NCBI RefSeq assembly: GCF_008831285.2
Contig: NC_045139.1
Coordinates: forward strand, 15,730,354-15,794,353
Direction of reading: 5' to 3'
Source: Nymphaea colorata
Taxonomy: Eukaryota; Streptophyta; Magnoliopsida; Nymphaeales; Nymphaeaceae
Length of the DNA stretch: 64,000 bases
In this document: one piece after another, positions 1 through 25,300 of the stretch
How positions within the stretch are numbered: the stretch's first letter is position 1
Layout of the letters: each line of letters begins with the position of its first letter
Made by a program: the position numbers and the translations under genes
Notes under the pieces: generated by a model
Seen by the model: only the letters and a program-made list of their open reading frames with translations
Database searches by the model: none
What the model was told of the DNA's origin: nothing

Positions 1-111
1 CCTTTTGGTGGTTTTATGGCTGATGCTAGTAGAAACTCACATGGACCATTAAGAGGTTGTTGCACCAGCGTTGCACCTCCACCTGTGTGGGTTCGGGAAT
101 GGGTGCTGCAC
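1..111 (+). CDS. Partial 3' end of an unidentified plus-strand gene (cut by window edge)
   Basis: An open frame starts at the first base and runs 36 codons to a TAG at 109-111. The residues (FGGFMADASRNS, then a Cys-Cys and a PPPVWVREW segment) read like real protein rather than translated spacer. No start or splice site can be seen because the frame enters from the left. I do not recognise the family. A GTGCTG donor inside the last codons (97-102) is a poor splice site, so the TAG may be the true stop. The remainder up to 920 holds nothing I can assign. Confidence 0.3.
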
Positions 112-922
112 TAGTTCCAAATTTATTCGGTAACCTTGGTAAATGCAGTTTATTATACCTATTTACTTAGTCTTTCAATCAAGCTGAGTGTCATCAAATG
201 GGTGATTAACTGGCCGATTCATTACCTTTAGTCGAAGGAGCAACTTGTATATATGCTTCTGCTATGGAAGAATTCTAAATGGTCTTTGCTTTTGATATTA
301 AAATGTGGCACATTGTCGTTGTGTTCAGACCATAAAATGATGCAGACATTGCTTGATTTAGGTTTTAAGGTTGTTAGTGAATGTTTTCCTATGCTGTCTA
401 GGTTCACCATTGGCCATCTTGTCAAGATAGTCAAAAAAGAGATCACGTGAACCATATGAAGCAATACAAGTATAATATCAATATATTCTGGAGTTTGTAA
501 AGGCTTTGCATAGTCATTTAGCACGTACATGGCAGAAATCATGAAGATGTTTGCAGGAACTTTTGACATCTTGGTTTCATGTTTTGGTGTGAGATCCTTG
601 GTTGTAGTGCTGCCATCTTGTGAAGCTGTTTTGAGCGTTTATACATAGTGTAAACTCCAGTCGTGATATATGTTTGATATATATTTGCCCTTATAGTGCT
701 TATTCATCTTGCAAGTACCATGTCCATAATACGTTGACTACATAGGAGGCCCACATTTTTTTTTTGTTTCCTGGAAAGTTAAGGAAACGCTTTATGCAGT
801 TAATGTTTTTCAGAGGCCTGTTTTTCGATTTCATCATAGGGGAAGCTTTCACGGATGTGTGCATTGCTGCAAACCTTTTGATTTCAGAGTCTTAAAATTC
901 CCTTCTTTGGCTAACGTGCAGG

Positions 923-1039
923 AACAACTGGGTTGTGGATCAAACTGGAAATGGTGCTGCGAACGGCCCGCCAATGAGGCCACACATCGGAAGCCTTTTT
1001 TCTACTCCAGATGTACAGTCTCTTTGGTCGTATAAATAA
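923..1039 (+). CDS. Candidate terminal exon, 39 codons, unidentified
   Basis: A good acceptor (CTAACGTGCAG, ending at 921) is followed by an open frame starting NNWVVDQTGNG and ending SLWSYK with TAA at 1037-1039; an AATAAA overlaps the stop (1035-1040), as a plant polyadenylation signal can. The amino-acid texture (PPMRPHIGSLFSTPDVQ) suggests a real C-terminus. All three plus frames are fairly open here, so the frame choice is inference. It could belong to the same gene as the fragment at 1-111 or be its alternative last exon. Confidence 0.3.
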   Translation, partial: NNWVVDQTGNGAANGPPMRPHIGSLFSTPDVQSLWSYK

Positions 1040-1307
1040 AACAAGACTGTGACAACTATGCTCAAAGGCAAGCAGCCTCTTTGAGAGGTGAAGACTGTTT
1101 GCTTTGTATCTTTCAGCATATTTCAATGAAATTAGAATATGCATAGATATCAAATTTTTTGTGCATCTTCCTACATTTTGCTCGAGAACATGCATTCAAA
1201 CTACGGAACAGGCATTTTGGTGTGATCAACCTGGAACTTGAATGCTTAATCAGACGGGCGAGAACAATCTAGATGCCTGACGGCCTTTAGTTCATGCGGA
1301 ATTAGAT

Positions 1308-1744
1308 AAGGAACGCAGCTTTAAAGAAGGGTGGACCATGCTTCAGAAGACATTGTGGTTCAAAGTCTCTCTTACACTTTGATGATGGGGCAGTCGGTGT
1401 CAAAAAAATTAGATTGGGTGATACAGATGTCCGTCTCTGGAGTTGACCGTAAGTTATTTGGATGGATGAACCACCTTGCATTTCTTGCCAATTTACGCAT
1501 TGGTACTCGATCTGATAATTCATGAAAGAAAATTGTAATTTTGCATCTTCAAGGGCTATAGGTGTGGACTGTTCTCCTTGAATTTATCCACGTTGATGTG
1601 ATACGTATGGCTAACTTTGGCAAGAATTGTCGTGAGGGTAGGATTGAAAACGTATGTGGGGTTCTGAACGGCGAAAGAACCCATCATATTGTTGTTGCTT
1701 GGGGAATGTATTTGTGCGTAAAACAACTGCGTCAATTCATCTGA
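1308..1744 (+). pseudogene. Frameshifted protein-like fragments, unidentified
   Basis: One frame up to a TGA at 1444-1446 contains FDDGAVGVKKIRLGDTDVRLWS. The next frame carries on from about 1439 (GVDRKLFGWMNHLAFLANLR) to a TGA at 1523-1525, which looks like one reading frame broken by a frameshift. A third open stretch, 1562-1744, includes RIENVCGVLNGERTHH. I could not assign a family. Chance open frames are the alternative, although the switch at 1439-1446 without loss of protein-like texture argues for an eroded gene. Confidence 0.25.
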
Positions 1745-2262
1745 GTCAAGACTGGTTAAAGCAACCTAATACCCTGACATCGTAAGGGTACTTGATAAAC
1801 TTTACCCCAAGCTTTTCATGGCTACGTGCACATTTCTTCTTCCGAGGTGCTATCGCCGCACGAATCAAACTTAGATTTGTTCTCGTATCGAGGAAACGTA
1901 TTGTTTAAAAGCTCATAATTTATGTTTTGAAAATTCAGACCTGAGGGGTTCCTCTGCTAAGGTTCATGCTCCACCCCCAACGATTCTACGGCCCCCAATT
2001 GGATGCTCCTGCAAGTATTTATGCGGCTTAGTCAAAAGGACTTGTACGGATTGGGCAGTTCTTGTATATGCCATCTCATAGTGCCTTTAATTTGAAAGAA
2101 CAAACACGATACACAGGGTCAAGCTGTTTGTAAAGAAGATCATGTGGAAGATTTACGAGAACTTCAAACAACTCAACGGAGAATACAACAGAGGAGTTTG
2201 ACAACCAAAAAATGACGGGATTTACATTTAAGACAACTGGGAGCAATATTGTTCTTTAGGCA

Positions 2263-2799
2263 GGTCCGTGATTGCATCCCAGTATCAAAAGAAGACCCAA
2301 TGCCATTTGAGAACGAAGATCCGATATGAGTTGTGCATCATCTGTATCGTGCATGTATGGATCCCTTCACATGTTCTAATCAAACCAAGCACAAGCTCCA
2401 TTTGCTTACAACAATATAGTCTCCTGAGTGCATAATATCAACTATTGAGGTATACTGAAAATATGGAAACTTCCAATCTGACCAATATATCTCAATGGAA
2501 AGAGAATGCAAACATCAGAAGTAGAATAAATCAAAGAAGTCTCTGATTCCATGGTGCACTGGTAGAAAGAGGGTAAAGAAAACCATAAGAAAGTGGTCTG
2601 AGTATCGACAATCACCACTTCTGACATGGGGATGGCTGCTGTTCCAACTCCCGTTGCTACTTCCGGCTTAACAATTTCTTTCACCCCAGGACCTCAAGCT
2701 CCTCCACCCGAGCAAATCTTGGACAGCTTTCCGCTATATGTGACAGTTATTCAAGCGAATGGAGCCCACATGAATGATACTCTGAATTGCAAGATATAG
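2263..2799 (+). pseudogene. Two further protein-like plus-strand frames, unidentified
   Basis: After a CAG at 2260-2262 a short frame reads VRDCIPVSKEDPMPFENEDP and stops at 2328. A second frame, open from 2602 to a TAG at 2797-2799, reads GLTISFTPGPQAPPPEQ and then ILDSFPLYVTVIQANG; an ATG lies at 2626. The proline-rich, hydrophobic-patterned text looks coding. Between them the sequence has stops in all frames. They may be last exons or debris of the same unknown gene as the frames at 1-1744. Confidence 0.25.
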
Positions 2800-2820
2800 C
2801 GTTCAGCACTTTTAGCATAG

Positions 2821-4529
2821 CATGGATGCCGCAAGCGAAGCATGGTGCTCACACCAGATCTCTCTTGCCATCACACTGTGAACTCAGGAAGATCAGGTTC
2901 AAATAATTTCTCCTCATTATACTCACCAAACGATGATATACAATGACCTTGGTATGACAAAACAGCTCAAATTCATTGCTCAAAAAACAATAAATGAAAG
3001 CATCATTTTATCTTCTTCTTTGAAAGACAAGGAACTTACCATGATTAGGCCCTTACTAACTCCCTTACATAGTGGTAAGCTCCAGAATCTGACTTAGACT
3101 GCTGCTTCATGCATGTTACAAGTTTGATTCTAGAGAGAACCAAGTGGATGGTCTCGAAGGCCTTCAAATCCCCCTGCTCATGTGATCCATTAGGAACTTT
3201 AAAGAAGCTTGAGAGCGTCAGCATGTCCACTTAAAACAATAAAGAATGAAGCACATAAACTGCATTACACAGTTTGGAAAGTAACGATGCGGAACATATC
3301 TCATGCTAGTCATCCACCTTTCAAGTCCCAAAGAACAACAAACGAGAAAACTTGCCCATTCTGATTGGCAGGGAACATATTTTTGCTCTGTTTCTTCTAT
3401 CTGTTTTTTCATTTAAAATAGGGAATAGCTACTGATGGGATTCCAAGTCAAGAATCCAGTATGTTAAGCTAATGTTAAACCTCCAGCAGCTTGAAACTTA
3501 AAATGATTACTTCCTTAAATTCGTCTTTCCATGTGAATATCATTTCCTTTTCCTTCCAGATGCACCATAAGAAGGAATTTTGGCTACCTCTAAAAGGAAC
3601 AGTAGAATCACAAAATTCCACTTCTTTACATACATAATATTCAACCCTTGCCTTTTCAGTTCAGTACAGCACCATAAGCATTCAGATTCCGCCAACGTAT
3701 GCAAATGGTAAGAGGTGCCTGTGGAATCACATTCAACTCATGCAACTAGTAGATCAATGCATGCACAAATGATTGTTTATCACCCAGATACCCTGCTTGT
3801 ACTTCTGTAAGTTTATCTATAAATCTTCATAAAACTTATAATTGATCAATCTCAGTGGAATCAGTGTTCAACCTATTTCTAAAACAATACAAAAAATATG
3901 TTAAAGATGCAGACTTGCATGAAACGGGTATGAATCATTTTCGAAGGGATAGATTCAGCCAGTCACCCAAAACTGACATGGCCTAACATTTAATGAATGC
4001 ACTATCCATCATAGAGGCTAGAGCAACTGTCAACCAGGACCAATCACAAAATTGGCTTGAGCCGTTACCTTCAAGGTCTTGCTTCAAGATGACATCATTG
4101 AAGAAAGCTGCATAATCTGCCTGCCAATCATTGAGGTTGAAAAGTTAGAGATGAAGACCAGAGATAAATCATTGAAATGCCTTAAGCAAATAAGCTCTAA
4201 ATTAAATGAAGAGAGGATAAATGCAGCAGCCCTATGCCATACTTATGGCTTCTCAATGTCTAAAGCACACATTTGAAAAAGAACCCACAAGTTAAATGAT
4301 GCCTGTTTGTTTCATGATTGGAAATCATTTATTTTAAAATACTTAAATGTCAAATCCAATCTACAGATGATTAACGAAAATGATGAAGTGCTCTTTTTCT
4401 TTCAACACTTCTGTATCCACCTTCAATATTCATTAAGTGCAATCTTGTCCAAGAAGCAGGACTAAGCTCTCTCACCACATCAGTTTTAACATTTCTCTTT
4501 TACTAATTTAGTTTGCAGATACTGCAAGC
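2821..4529. other. Spacer with no recognised gene
   Basis: Only short open frames on both strands, none with a recognisable motif. A minus-strand frame at 3045-3230 ends in a good donor-like GTAAGG but has no convincing partner exon. The part next to 4530 must include the 3' UTR of the minus-strand transporter gene. Confidence 0.5.
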
Positions 4530-17249
<12,720 letters not shown>

Positions 17250-17730
17250 CGAATCCGATCTCCGCTGTCCGAACAGATAACGGCCTTGAATGCGATCCAG
17301 TACTTCTAGTAGCCGATCTCGACGTCCCTCGCTCTTCCTCTCTCTCTACTCTCTACAATTCAATCGGTTCGATCGATCTTCAATCGAGAAGAGGAAGGGT
17401 TTGTGGGCGAAAAACCGGGAGACGAGAATTTTCCCTCTCGCGCCCCCGCTCGTCGGAGAGAGGTCAGCCGGGCGGCCTCTTCCGTTTGGGTCCCACTGTC
17501 GACGATCCTGAATGGCGTGTGGGTCCCAAATATGGCTATTTTGTGGCTTATTTATAAGCGAACGCACCCCGTCATATGAGTCCTGGGCCCCGCCTTCCAG
17601 CTCCTGTGTACAGTTTTTCGCGACGCGTCCATAGACGGAAGGAAGGAAGGGTGGCGTCGGGACAGGTACCCACGGGAACACGCACGGCTCGGGTCGGGCC
17701 CGACGCCCGAGGTGAGGATTCAGTCCGACA
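17250..17730. promoter_or_regulatory. GC-rich 5' flank of the transporter gene
   Basis: The stretch upstream of the minus-strand start is markedly GC-rich compared with the AT-rich DNA on both sides. It contains a CT-rich stretch around 17330-17350, as often found near plant transcription starts. No clear TATA box could be assigned. Open frames here (17177-17681, both strands) look like by-products of composition. Confidence 0.4.
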
Positions 17731-17754
17731 ATATATATATATATATATATATAT
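17731..17754. repeat. (AT)n microsatellite
   Basis: An uninterrupted run of 12 AT units at the edge of the GC-rich transporter promoter region. Confidence 0.95.
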
Positions 17755-20587
17755 GGTTATATATTATAAACATATGTTTATTAAATTTATACATTTTAAA
17801 TTTTTTTTTTTATTAAAATCAAGTCTACCGAGACAAACCGAACCCGGACACAAGTCACAAGCCTGCCCAAATTTGATTTTGAATTGAACCAAACCAGGAC
17901 AATGCCCAAGGTAAGGAGTATGCCCTTTGCTTCAAAAGCATCCTGATACTGCCTTTTATTCATCCATGTATTTATTTTATTTTTATTTGAGCTTCTTGAA
18001 AATAAATCATGTTAAAATTTTTATAAATCATATACTTGACAAAGGATTCGCTTTTTTTTTTTATAATTTTTTTTAGGGTATTTAGTGATACCAAAACGTG
18101 GTTTTGCCTTTAAAAATTAGGCTAAGAGCCATCAAAACTAGGTTTGGGTGCGTCATTCAAAGTGAAAAACAAGATTTTTAAAATTCATTAAAAACTTGAT
18201 TTTCATAAAAACCAAGTTTTTACTAAACTAAATTAAATGAGAGCCTCCTTTATGTTTTCAAAAAAAAAAAAATCTTGTTTTCGTTTTTCATATGCCTTGA
18301 GTCTTACTTTTCTGAACTAGCTGAAGTTGGTTCGAGATCAAGTTAAGGTTTGAGAATTGAGGTCAAGCAGAATCAGCTGAGACCAAGTGGATGGAACCAA
18401 AACTTTTACATGCAACTCCTCCTTCATTCAGTTGCACAATTTGGTATGATTCTGAATTTGATTATGTATCTGATCCAAGTTGAAGCACTAGATTTGAGTA
18501 GGTTTGGATTGGTTGAAATACATGACTCGAACCCACTTTGCATGAATGCAAAAACATCTGGCGATCAGTTTGTACCAACAATCAGCTGAATCAAATCAAA
18601 TGGGTGGCAAACCAATTCGATTCAAATAGCGGGATACAAGAGGACAAGGAAGTTGTTGAGTGTATGAAGGGAACTAAGAGGACCGAAATCAAATATGAAC
18701 ACGGGGTTGCAACTTTGCAATGGTTCAATAACGTGTGCAAGACTATCTGACTACACAACGCATGCATGTCTTTGTCAGGGACAGGTTGTCCACCGCTATA
18801 AACTAAACCATGCCACGGCTGGCTTCCCAATTGAAGGGCCTCATACCCAAATCAAACTACATTTGGGCTCTAGTGTTTCATGAATTTGTTCCAAATATTG
18901 TAACATACTCTACTCAGTCAGATTCATAGACCACTGCAATAGTTTTCTATTGCTAAGTGTCATCTTACAAATCCTTGGTTTTTTTATTCTTTGAAAGGGC
19001 TGCCAATGGATTATTTCTATAAAATACTATAATTTGGTATAAAATGACAAAAGCACAAATATCTTTTGTAAACTAAAAGAAGAGTATAGATTTATGAAGA
19101 CGTTCTTGTCATTTTATATTAAAAAACCAACTTATTCTAACAAGAGGGCGCTCTTTGAAGAATGATCTTAAAAGTTTAAGCGGGTGTTTGGATGACAATC
19201 TAAGACCAGGTTTTGTAAAAAACCTCATTTTGCTCCAAAACACCATTTCAAGATATTTGGATGACATTAAAACTGGGTTTTGTTAAAACCTGGTTTTCAT
19301 GAACCAAGTCTACAAAAAATGGTTTTGAACCAGGTTTTCAAAAATTTGGTTTTCACAAAACCAAGATTGTTGATTGTATCATCATCCAAACTCACCCCAA
19401 GTTTTGTTTTAAAACTTGAGCTGAGATTTGTTATTTGCTGCAACTTAGTTATTTTTTCAAATACCAAATGTAATATGAATTGAACAGATTTTCTATTTGA
19501 ATCCGATTCATTGGCAGTCGAGATTCCAGCTGCCCCAACCGTGAGGACGTAGACTGCCGGCATTGACCTATCATCACCCAGTAGCATCTCCACTTGGTCA
19601 ACGGTCACATTTCATCAGTCTTTTTTTGATAGCCACAGATTTGATAGTCATGAGTCATCAAACCAAGGATTTTGTTCATACTTAAATTCTTGGTTTTACT
19701 TCTTTGCATTAAAAAAATGTTAGATTTAAGATAAGAAAGAGAATCGCCTGATCTTAAATTCATGGTTGTTAAGTACTCATAATCTCAAATCCGAAGCTAT
19801 CAAATGCTTCAAAAAGAAACAATTGATTGTTTCGGAATTTAAATTTTAAAAGTTACTATGAACTCACATTAGAAGGACAGTTTGATCAGAAAACACACTT
19901 ATAGGAGTGCCCCCCAAATTCATCAATCAAAAGAACAAGTACAAAGAATCCAAAAAATACAACAAGTCAAACACATCATAGGAGAAGGATTAGCCTTCCA
20001 GTCTATGCAAAAACAACAAGTGCAACTCCAACACACGGTAGAATCACGGTTTTTTATCAAATTTTATATTTTCAAAACCTAGATTTAAAATCTCAATTGT
20101 CTCCCGCGTTCATAAAATTATAGGAAGAAGATGGGAGACTTTTAATCAATGGAATCAAACAAAAGGATTTGAAAATCACGAATCTAAAGTCTTCAACTGC
20201 ACGAATTTTACGCGACGCTAAATTTTTATTTCACCAAACCTCAAATTATCTCTTTCCAAAATAACAAATTCTCCGCAGAAAAGGGTTCCAAGTTTTCCCC
20301 TTCGGATGCGAGCGAGTTGGTGGACTTTTGCGGCTTTGACTTTGACCTAAAAATTTAGCACGAGAGGTTGTGTGCGAGTTGGACTGGAAAACCGAGCATG
20401 AAGAGAGGAAGACAGAAGCGAGGAACAGGAAGAGGAAGGAAAGCGACGGCCAACAATGGCGTGGAAGGAGGAATCTTTGAATCTCTTCTCCGAGACGAAG
20501 AGCAGAATAAGAGGGTTCGTCCTCTTATGTCCTCTACCCACGCTCGTCTCCTGAGATAGCTTTGGTTGCTTTCCTTCCTTCCCCGAG
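17755..20587. other. Intergenic DNA between the transporter and AZG1
   Basis: AT-rich spacer with oligo-T/A tracts and no recognisable coding region. It includes AAAACC/GGTTTT-rich repeat debris near 18080-18250 and the short inverted-repeat element at 19182-19398. The last 300 bases before 20588 become GC-rich and must hold the AZG1 promoter and 5' UTR. An in-frame stop upstream of the AZG1 start (TAG at 20558-20560) supports the start choice. Confidence 0.5.
19182..19398. repeat. MITE-like element with terminal inverted repeats
   Basis: The left end reads GGGTGTTTGGATGACAATC and the right end, complemented, GGGGTGAGTTTGGATGATGA. The interior is built from AAAACCTGGTTTT-like palindromic pieces. 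A similar pair of ends occurs at 54125-54290, so it appears to be a multicopy family. No coding capacity. Confidence 0.6.
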
Positions 20588-22345
20588 ATGGCGACGGCGT
20601 TGCCGGAGCTATCGCCGCCCGGCGGCAGATGGAAGAGAGCGTTGAGCAGGCTGAACCACGGTGTGGCCAAGAGTAGAGTCGGCCGCTACTTCAAGCTCGA
20701 GGAGCGTAGGTCGAGCTTCACCACCGAGGTCCGGGCGGGGACCGCCACCTTCCTTACCATGGCCTACATCCTCGCTGTCAACGCCAGCGTCCTCACCGAC
20801 TCCGGCGGACCTTGCTCCGTCGCAGACTGCCTGCCCCTCTGCAGTGTCCCCACTATTCCGGTTTCCTCCTGCTCCGGCGTCTCCCCCAACGGCACCGCCC
20901 TCTCCGTCGTCCAGCCCGACGACTCCTGTAAGTTCGCCCCCGTCAACCCGGGCTACTCCGCCTGCCTGGATCGCACGAGGAAGGACCTCATCGTCGCCAC
21001 CGTCGCGTCGTCGCTCATCGGCTGCTTCATCATGGGCACCCTCGCCAACCTCCCCCTGGCGCTCGCTCCCGGCATGGGAACCAACGCCTACTTCGCCTAC
21101 ACCGTCGTCGGCTTCCACGGCTCCGGCAGCATCTCCTATGGGAGCGCCCTAGCAGCCGTCTTCATGGAAGGCCTACTCTTCCTCCTCATCTCCGCCTTCG
21201 GCTTCCGTGCCAAGCTCGCCAAGCTGGTGCCCAAGCCCGTCCGCATCTCCTCCGCCGCCGGGATCGGCCTCTTCCTCGCCTTCATAGGTCTCCAGAACAG
21301 CCAGGGCGTCGGCCTCGTCGCCTACAGCTCCTCCACGCTCCTCACGCTCGGCGCGTGTCCTCGCAGCTCCCGGGCCTCCCTCGCGCCCGTCCTCACCGTC
21401 AACGGCACCGTCTCGCTCATCCCCGGTGGGACCGTCTCCGGCGACATCCTCTGCCTAGGCCACCGAATGGAGAGCCCCACCTTCTGGCTGGGCGTCGCTG
21501 GGTTCGTTCTCATCGCCTACTGCCTCGTCCGCAACATCAAGGGCGCCATGATCTATGGCATCATCTTCGTCACAGCCGTCTCCTGGTTTCGGGGCACGAG
21601 CGTGACGGCGTTCCCCAACACCGCCAGCGGAGACGCCGCCTACGCCTACTTCAAGAAGGTGGTCGACGTCCACAAGATTGAGCGGACCGCCGGCGCTCTG
21701 AGCTTCGCTCATGTAGGCGAAGGCCAGTTCTGGGTGGCCCTCGTCACCTTCCTCTACGTCGACATACTCGACACCACCGGCACGCTCTACTCCATGGCCA
21801 GGTTCGCCGGGTTCACCGACTCCAACGGCGACTTTCCCGGGCAGTACTTCGCTTTCATGAGCGACGCGTCATCCATCGTCGTGGGGTCGTTGCTGGGCAC
21901 GGCGCCGGTGACGACCTTCATCGAGTCGTCGACGGGGATCAAGGAAGGAGGGCGGACGGGACTGACGGCGCTGACCACGGCGGCTTACTTCATGCTGGCC
22001 TTCTTCTTCACACCGCTGCTGGCGTCGATCCCGGCATGGGCGATAGGCCCTCCCCTGATTCTGGTCGGCGTCCTGATGATGAGAGCGGTGGTGGAGGTCG
22101 ATTGGGACGACATGAGGGAAGCCATCCCGGCCTTCATCACCATGATCGTCATGCCGCTCACCTACTCGGTGGCCTACGGCCTCATCGGCGGCATCGGCAC
22201 GTACATCGTGCTGCACCTCTGGGACTGGAGCCACGACGCCTTGCTAAGCCTCAGTGCCAGCGTCAAAGCGCGGCACCAGAACAAGAACAACAGCAACGCC
22301 GAGGCCGAGGCCGGCGCCGGCAACATCAACGGAAACGTCGTGTAG
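20588..22345 (+). CDS. AZG1: AZG1-type adenine/guanine permease, intronless, 585 aa
   Basis: Purine transporter of the AzgA-like nucleobase:cation symporter family, which in Arabidopsis imports adenine and guanine and has also been linked to cytokinin transport. The frame is complete, with ATG in a good context (GAGATGG). Hallmarks: [10 protein letters not shown] (31-40), [15 protein letters not shown] in the first membrane helix (51-65), [16 protein letters not shown] (131-146), [15 protein letters not shown] (161-175), [23 protein letters not shown] (216-238), [14 protein letters not shown] (388-401), [16 protein letters not shown] (446-461), and [20 protein letters not shown] (512-531). 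The cysteine-rich segment at 76-127 between the first two helices is also kept. The length equals that of the AZG1 branch and exceeds AZG2. The hydrophilic tail (560-585) is Asn/Glu/Ala-rich and variable. The coding region is strongly GC-rich in third positions, unlike its flanks. No frame damage. Confidence 0.97.
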   Translation: MATALPELSPPGGRWKRALSRLNHGVAKSRVGRYFKLEERRSSFTTEVRAGTATFLTMAYILAVNASVLTDSGGPCSVADCLPLCSVPTIPVSSCSGVSPNGTALSVVQPDDSCKFAPVNPGYSACLDRTRKDLIVATVASSLIGCFIMGTLANLPLALAPGMGTNAYFAYTVVGFHGSGSISYGSALAAVFMEGLLFLLISAFGFRAKLAKLVPKPVRISSAAGIGLFLAFIGLQNSQGVGLVAYSSSTLLTLGACPRSSRASLAPVLTVNGTVSLIPGGTVSGDILCLGHRMESPTFWLGVAGFVLIAYCLVRNIKGAMIYGIIFVTAVSWFRGTSVTAFPNTASGDAAYAYFKKVVDVHKIERTAGALSFAHVGEGQFWVALVTFLYVDILDTTGTLYSMARFAGFTDSNGDFPGQYFAFMSDASSIVVGSLLGTAPVTTFIESSTGIKEGGRTGLTALTTAAYFMLAFFFTPLLASIPAWAIGPPLILVGVLMMRAVVEVDWDDMREAIPAFITMIVMPLTYSVAYGLIGGIGTYIVLHLWDWSHDALLSLSASVKARHQNKNNSNAEAEAGAGNINGNVV

Positions 22346-25300
22346 ATTGAGTCCCCAACATCCCCTTCAACTAGTTACTTCTTTGGTATCATTTATGAAC
22401 TCATTAGTTTGTTAATCACCATTATTTACTATGATCAGGTATTCTTAGGCACTCCGATGTAAATTGATCGGTCACGCATTCGGTAAAAGGAAGTTTTTGA
22501 TGGTTTATTTCATCTGCAAGTTTTACTTTCTTTCATTTTTTTTAAGAAAGCGGTGCGATTCGGGAGATCGGGGATGGAAAGCAAAGAGACAAAAACTGGA
22601 GCGTCGGGCTGTCGAAGCGTGGAGGGGGGCCATTCCAGTAGTGGAAGAGGGAAAGACAGGAGAAGGAGCCACGTCCATGGCTGACCTTGGGTCCGCACTT
22701 CGAAAGGGTGGCAGGTGATGGGGTAGGAGATAGAGTCTATCGACTCTTTGTGATCGAGTCTGCCTCCGTCGTTTTCGGTCATTCGAGAAGTTATTCTGAG
22801 AAAATGGAACGCAAGGTGTTAATACCCGTGGACCATGCATGCCTGTAACTTTTTATCTTAAAAAGCATTTAGGGTGATCGGCTGACATAAAATCCTTTTA
22901 TGTAGGGCCTGTATAGTTAGTAAGCAAACACTCGATTTGGGATCAAAATCTTTAGTATATAGCCAAAACCTTAAAAAAATTGAGTCACATTGAAAGAAGA
23001 TCTGACCTCAAGTCCTCATTCATTGACGGCAAAGCCGAGATATATTGAGTATTAATAAAAAAAAAAAAGTTTATTTCTAAGCTTGAGATTGTTAACTGAC
23101 AGAAGTTTTGTTGAAAACAAGGGCCAATCAATGTTGTAAGGCCCGGAAAACAGGCGATCTGATGAAAAGATTGGCCAACTACGCCTAACCAACACAATCT
23201 ATTTATTAAGTGGTCAACATCAAAACTATTTTTCCAACCGAGGGATACATGTAACATGTTCTCATCCATTATTTCTTCTGTCAATTCTTACCATCACACA
23301 AATTTTCAAGGCGGCTTTACAATTGGATTGCCATTATATGAGTCTTCATCACGGTCCATAATAGCATTCAACAATACATGAACAAACTGTTTACGCTGGA
23401 AGGAGGAAGATGGAGAGATGGAAAAATGGTGGATGACTATGGAAAAAAAGAGAAAGAAAAAGATTGGAGGGAGATGTCTGATCCGTCTGGTTTTTGGCTG
23501 CTGGTGGCGGAGAGGTACTTATCACAATAAATAATGGGGGAAGGGGAAGACAGTTGAGAGGATCGGAGTCCTCCCCTTCCACGAAACGTCTCTTTCAAGT
23601 ACAAAACGTCGGGAGAAGGGAATGCGCAGCGCAGTGGGTGGTTTGATAATTAAATTCTCTCTTTCTCCCTTTCTCCTTCCTGCCGTCCACCTCACTCCAT
23701 CCTCCATTGCTTTCATTTTTTGTTTTTGCATTACTATTAAAAGGAATTATAAGAGTGAAAAAAAATATGGCTAGTAATTTAAGATCATTTTAAAATTTGA
23801 TCTACATATCATATTTTTTACAATTTAAACAACCTTAAACGCGATGTTCATCTTTTGTTTTGTATCTCTTTTAACAACTAAAGGAGGGAGACGTAGTATT
23901 AATATAAAGAGTTGCATGCCAATCTTTTGGGCATGTTATGTTTGCAGTCATTAACGCGTGTTTGATTACTCCAGATTCGAAGTCCTGGGGTTGATGTGGA
24001 TATAATGGGACATGCTTTTATGTTGCATAAAGTCAATGATATAATTTATGGTTTATCAAGTTAAGGATCATAGGTTTGATTTAATAATCAAACTTAAGAC
24101 ATTTATTTTAGGAGAAAAATTTGGATTTAAGATCGGGAAGAGAGAGGGTCAGATTTTAAATCCACAGTTCTCAAATCCAAACCTTAAGATGTACTAGGTC
24201 AAAGTAAAGCGAAGTTCTTAATAAGTCTTAAGTGAGGAACTAGAAACCAAGGTCAATTAATAAGTCTTAAGTGAGGAACTAGAAACCAAGGTCAATTTGC
24301 TTCTTGGGTTTAAGGCAGTGTCGACTTGTACAGAGGGTTGACGCCCACAGGAATTGATCCTGGAACTGATCTTCTATCGGTCACTTGTTCGATTCGGTCA
24401 TTCTGCCAACATCTCTACCTATGCTTAACAAACATTAATGCACATAAATAGAAAGAGGCACAATCTCTCTTTTAAATACAATTTAATATGTAAACCTAAA
24501 TTTGACGCTCTCTAACTAAGCCTTTTTGCCCCTCCCAAATGTCCAAATAATAGTAGTAAATGCAACCAAGCACATTTGATGCTTATCATATTGTTATCTT
24601 TGTTACCATTTTATGGTGATCGGTTCAAACCCGAATTTAGTCTTCACATATTCAACTTTACTTATATTTAAGTAATCAAAATCAGATTTTGAATTTTATT
24701 GTTGAAACCCATTTCAATTCCAATTAGCATAAAATTTGATCTACATATATAATTGGTAGGTCTTTATCAGATCATGCCGGTGAAATATGAAACTCAAGTT
24801 CAGATCATCCATGAAACAGTTTCTAATTTAACTTACAATTTGAATACTAATTGCCCCTACAGATCAGGGCACGGATTGTTGTACAGTACTTGAAAGGAAG
24901 GAGGCAATGTTATTTGGCAATGGTGCGTACACTGGATTGCCTGTGAAGATGAAGCCAATAAGAGGTGATAGACGATACAAGCAGTAAGTTCAAGCTAGAA
25001 GGGAGAAGGTAAAGGGAAAAATAGTATTTTTTAAATTTTTGATAACAAATTATGAATTTTAATCATCATTATATAAGGTAAAACTTGTTATAAAATTTCT
25101 TAAATCATAGTTGGGCCTCAATTGCTGATTAGACATCTTAGTTAATATGGATAATATATTATTGGACAGTGTATTACAGTCCATGGAGTCATATCTTACC
25201 TACTTAATATCAATATATGTGGGTCCAAATCGTTCAGTTTTGTCTCCATCTCAGTTGAAATGGGTCGGAGAAGATGTAGGTTTGGTTAGGTGGTGGGTCT

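Noticed and set aside
20609-22350. Several 60-170-codon frames overlapping AZG1 on both strands
   Set aside because: All lie within the well-supported AZG1 frame and reflect its GC-rich codon use.
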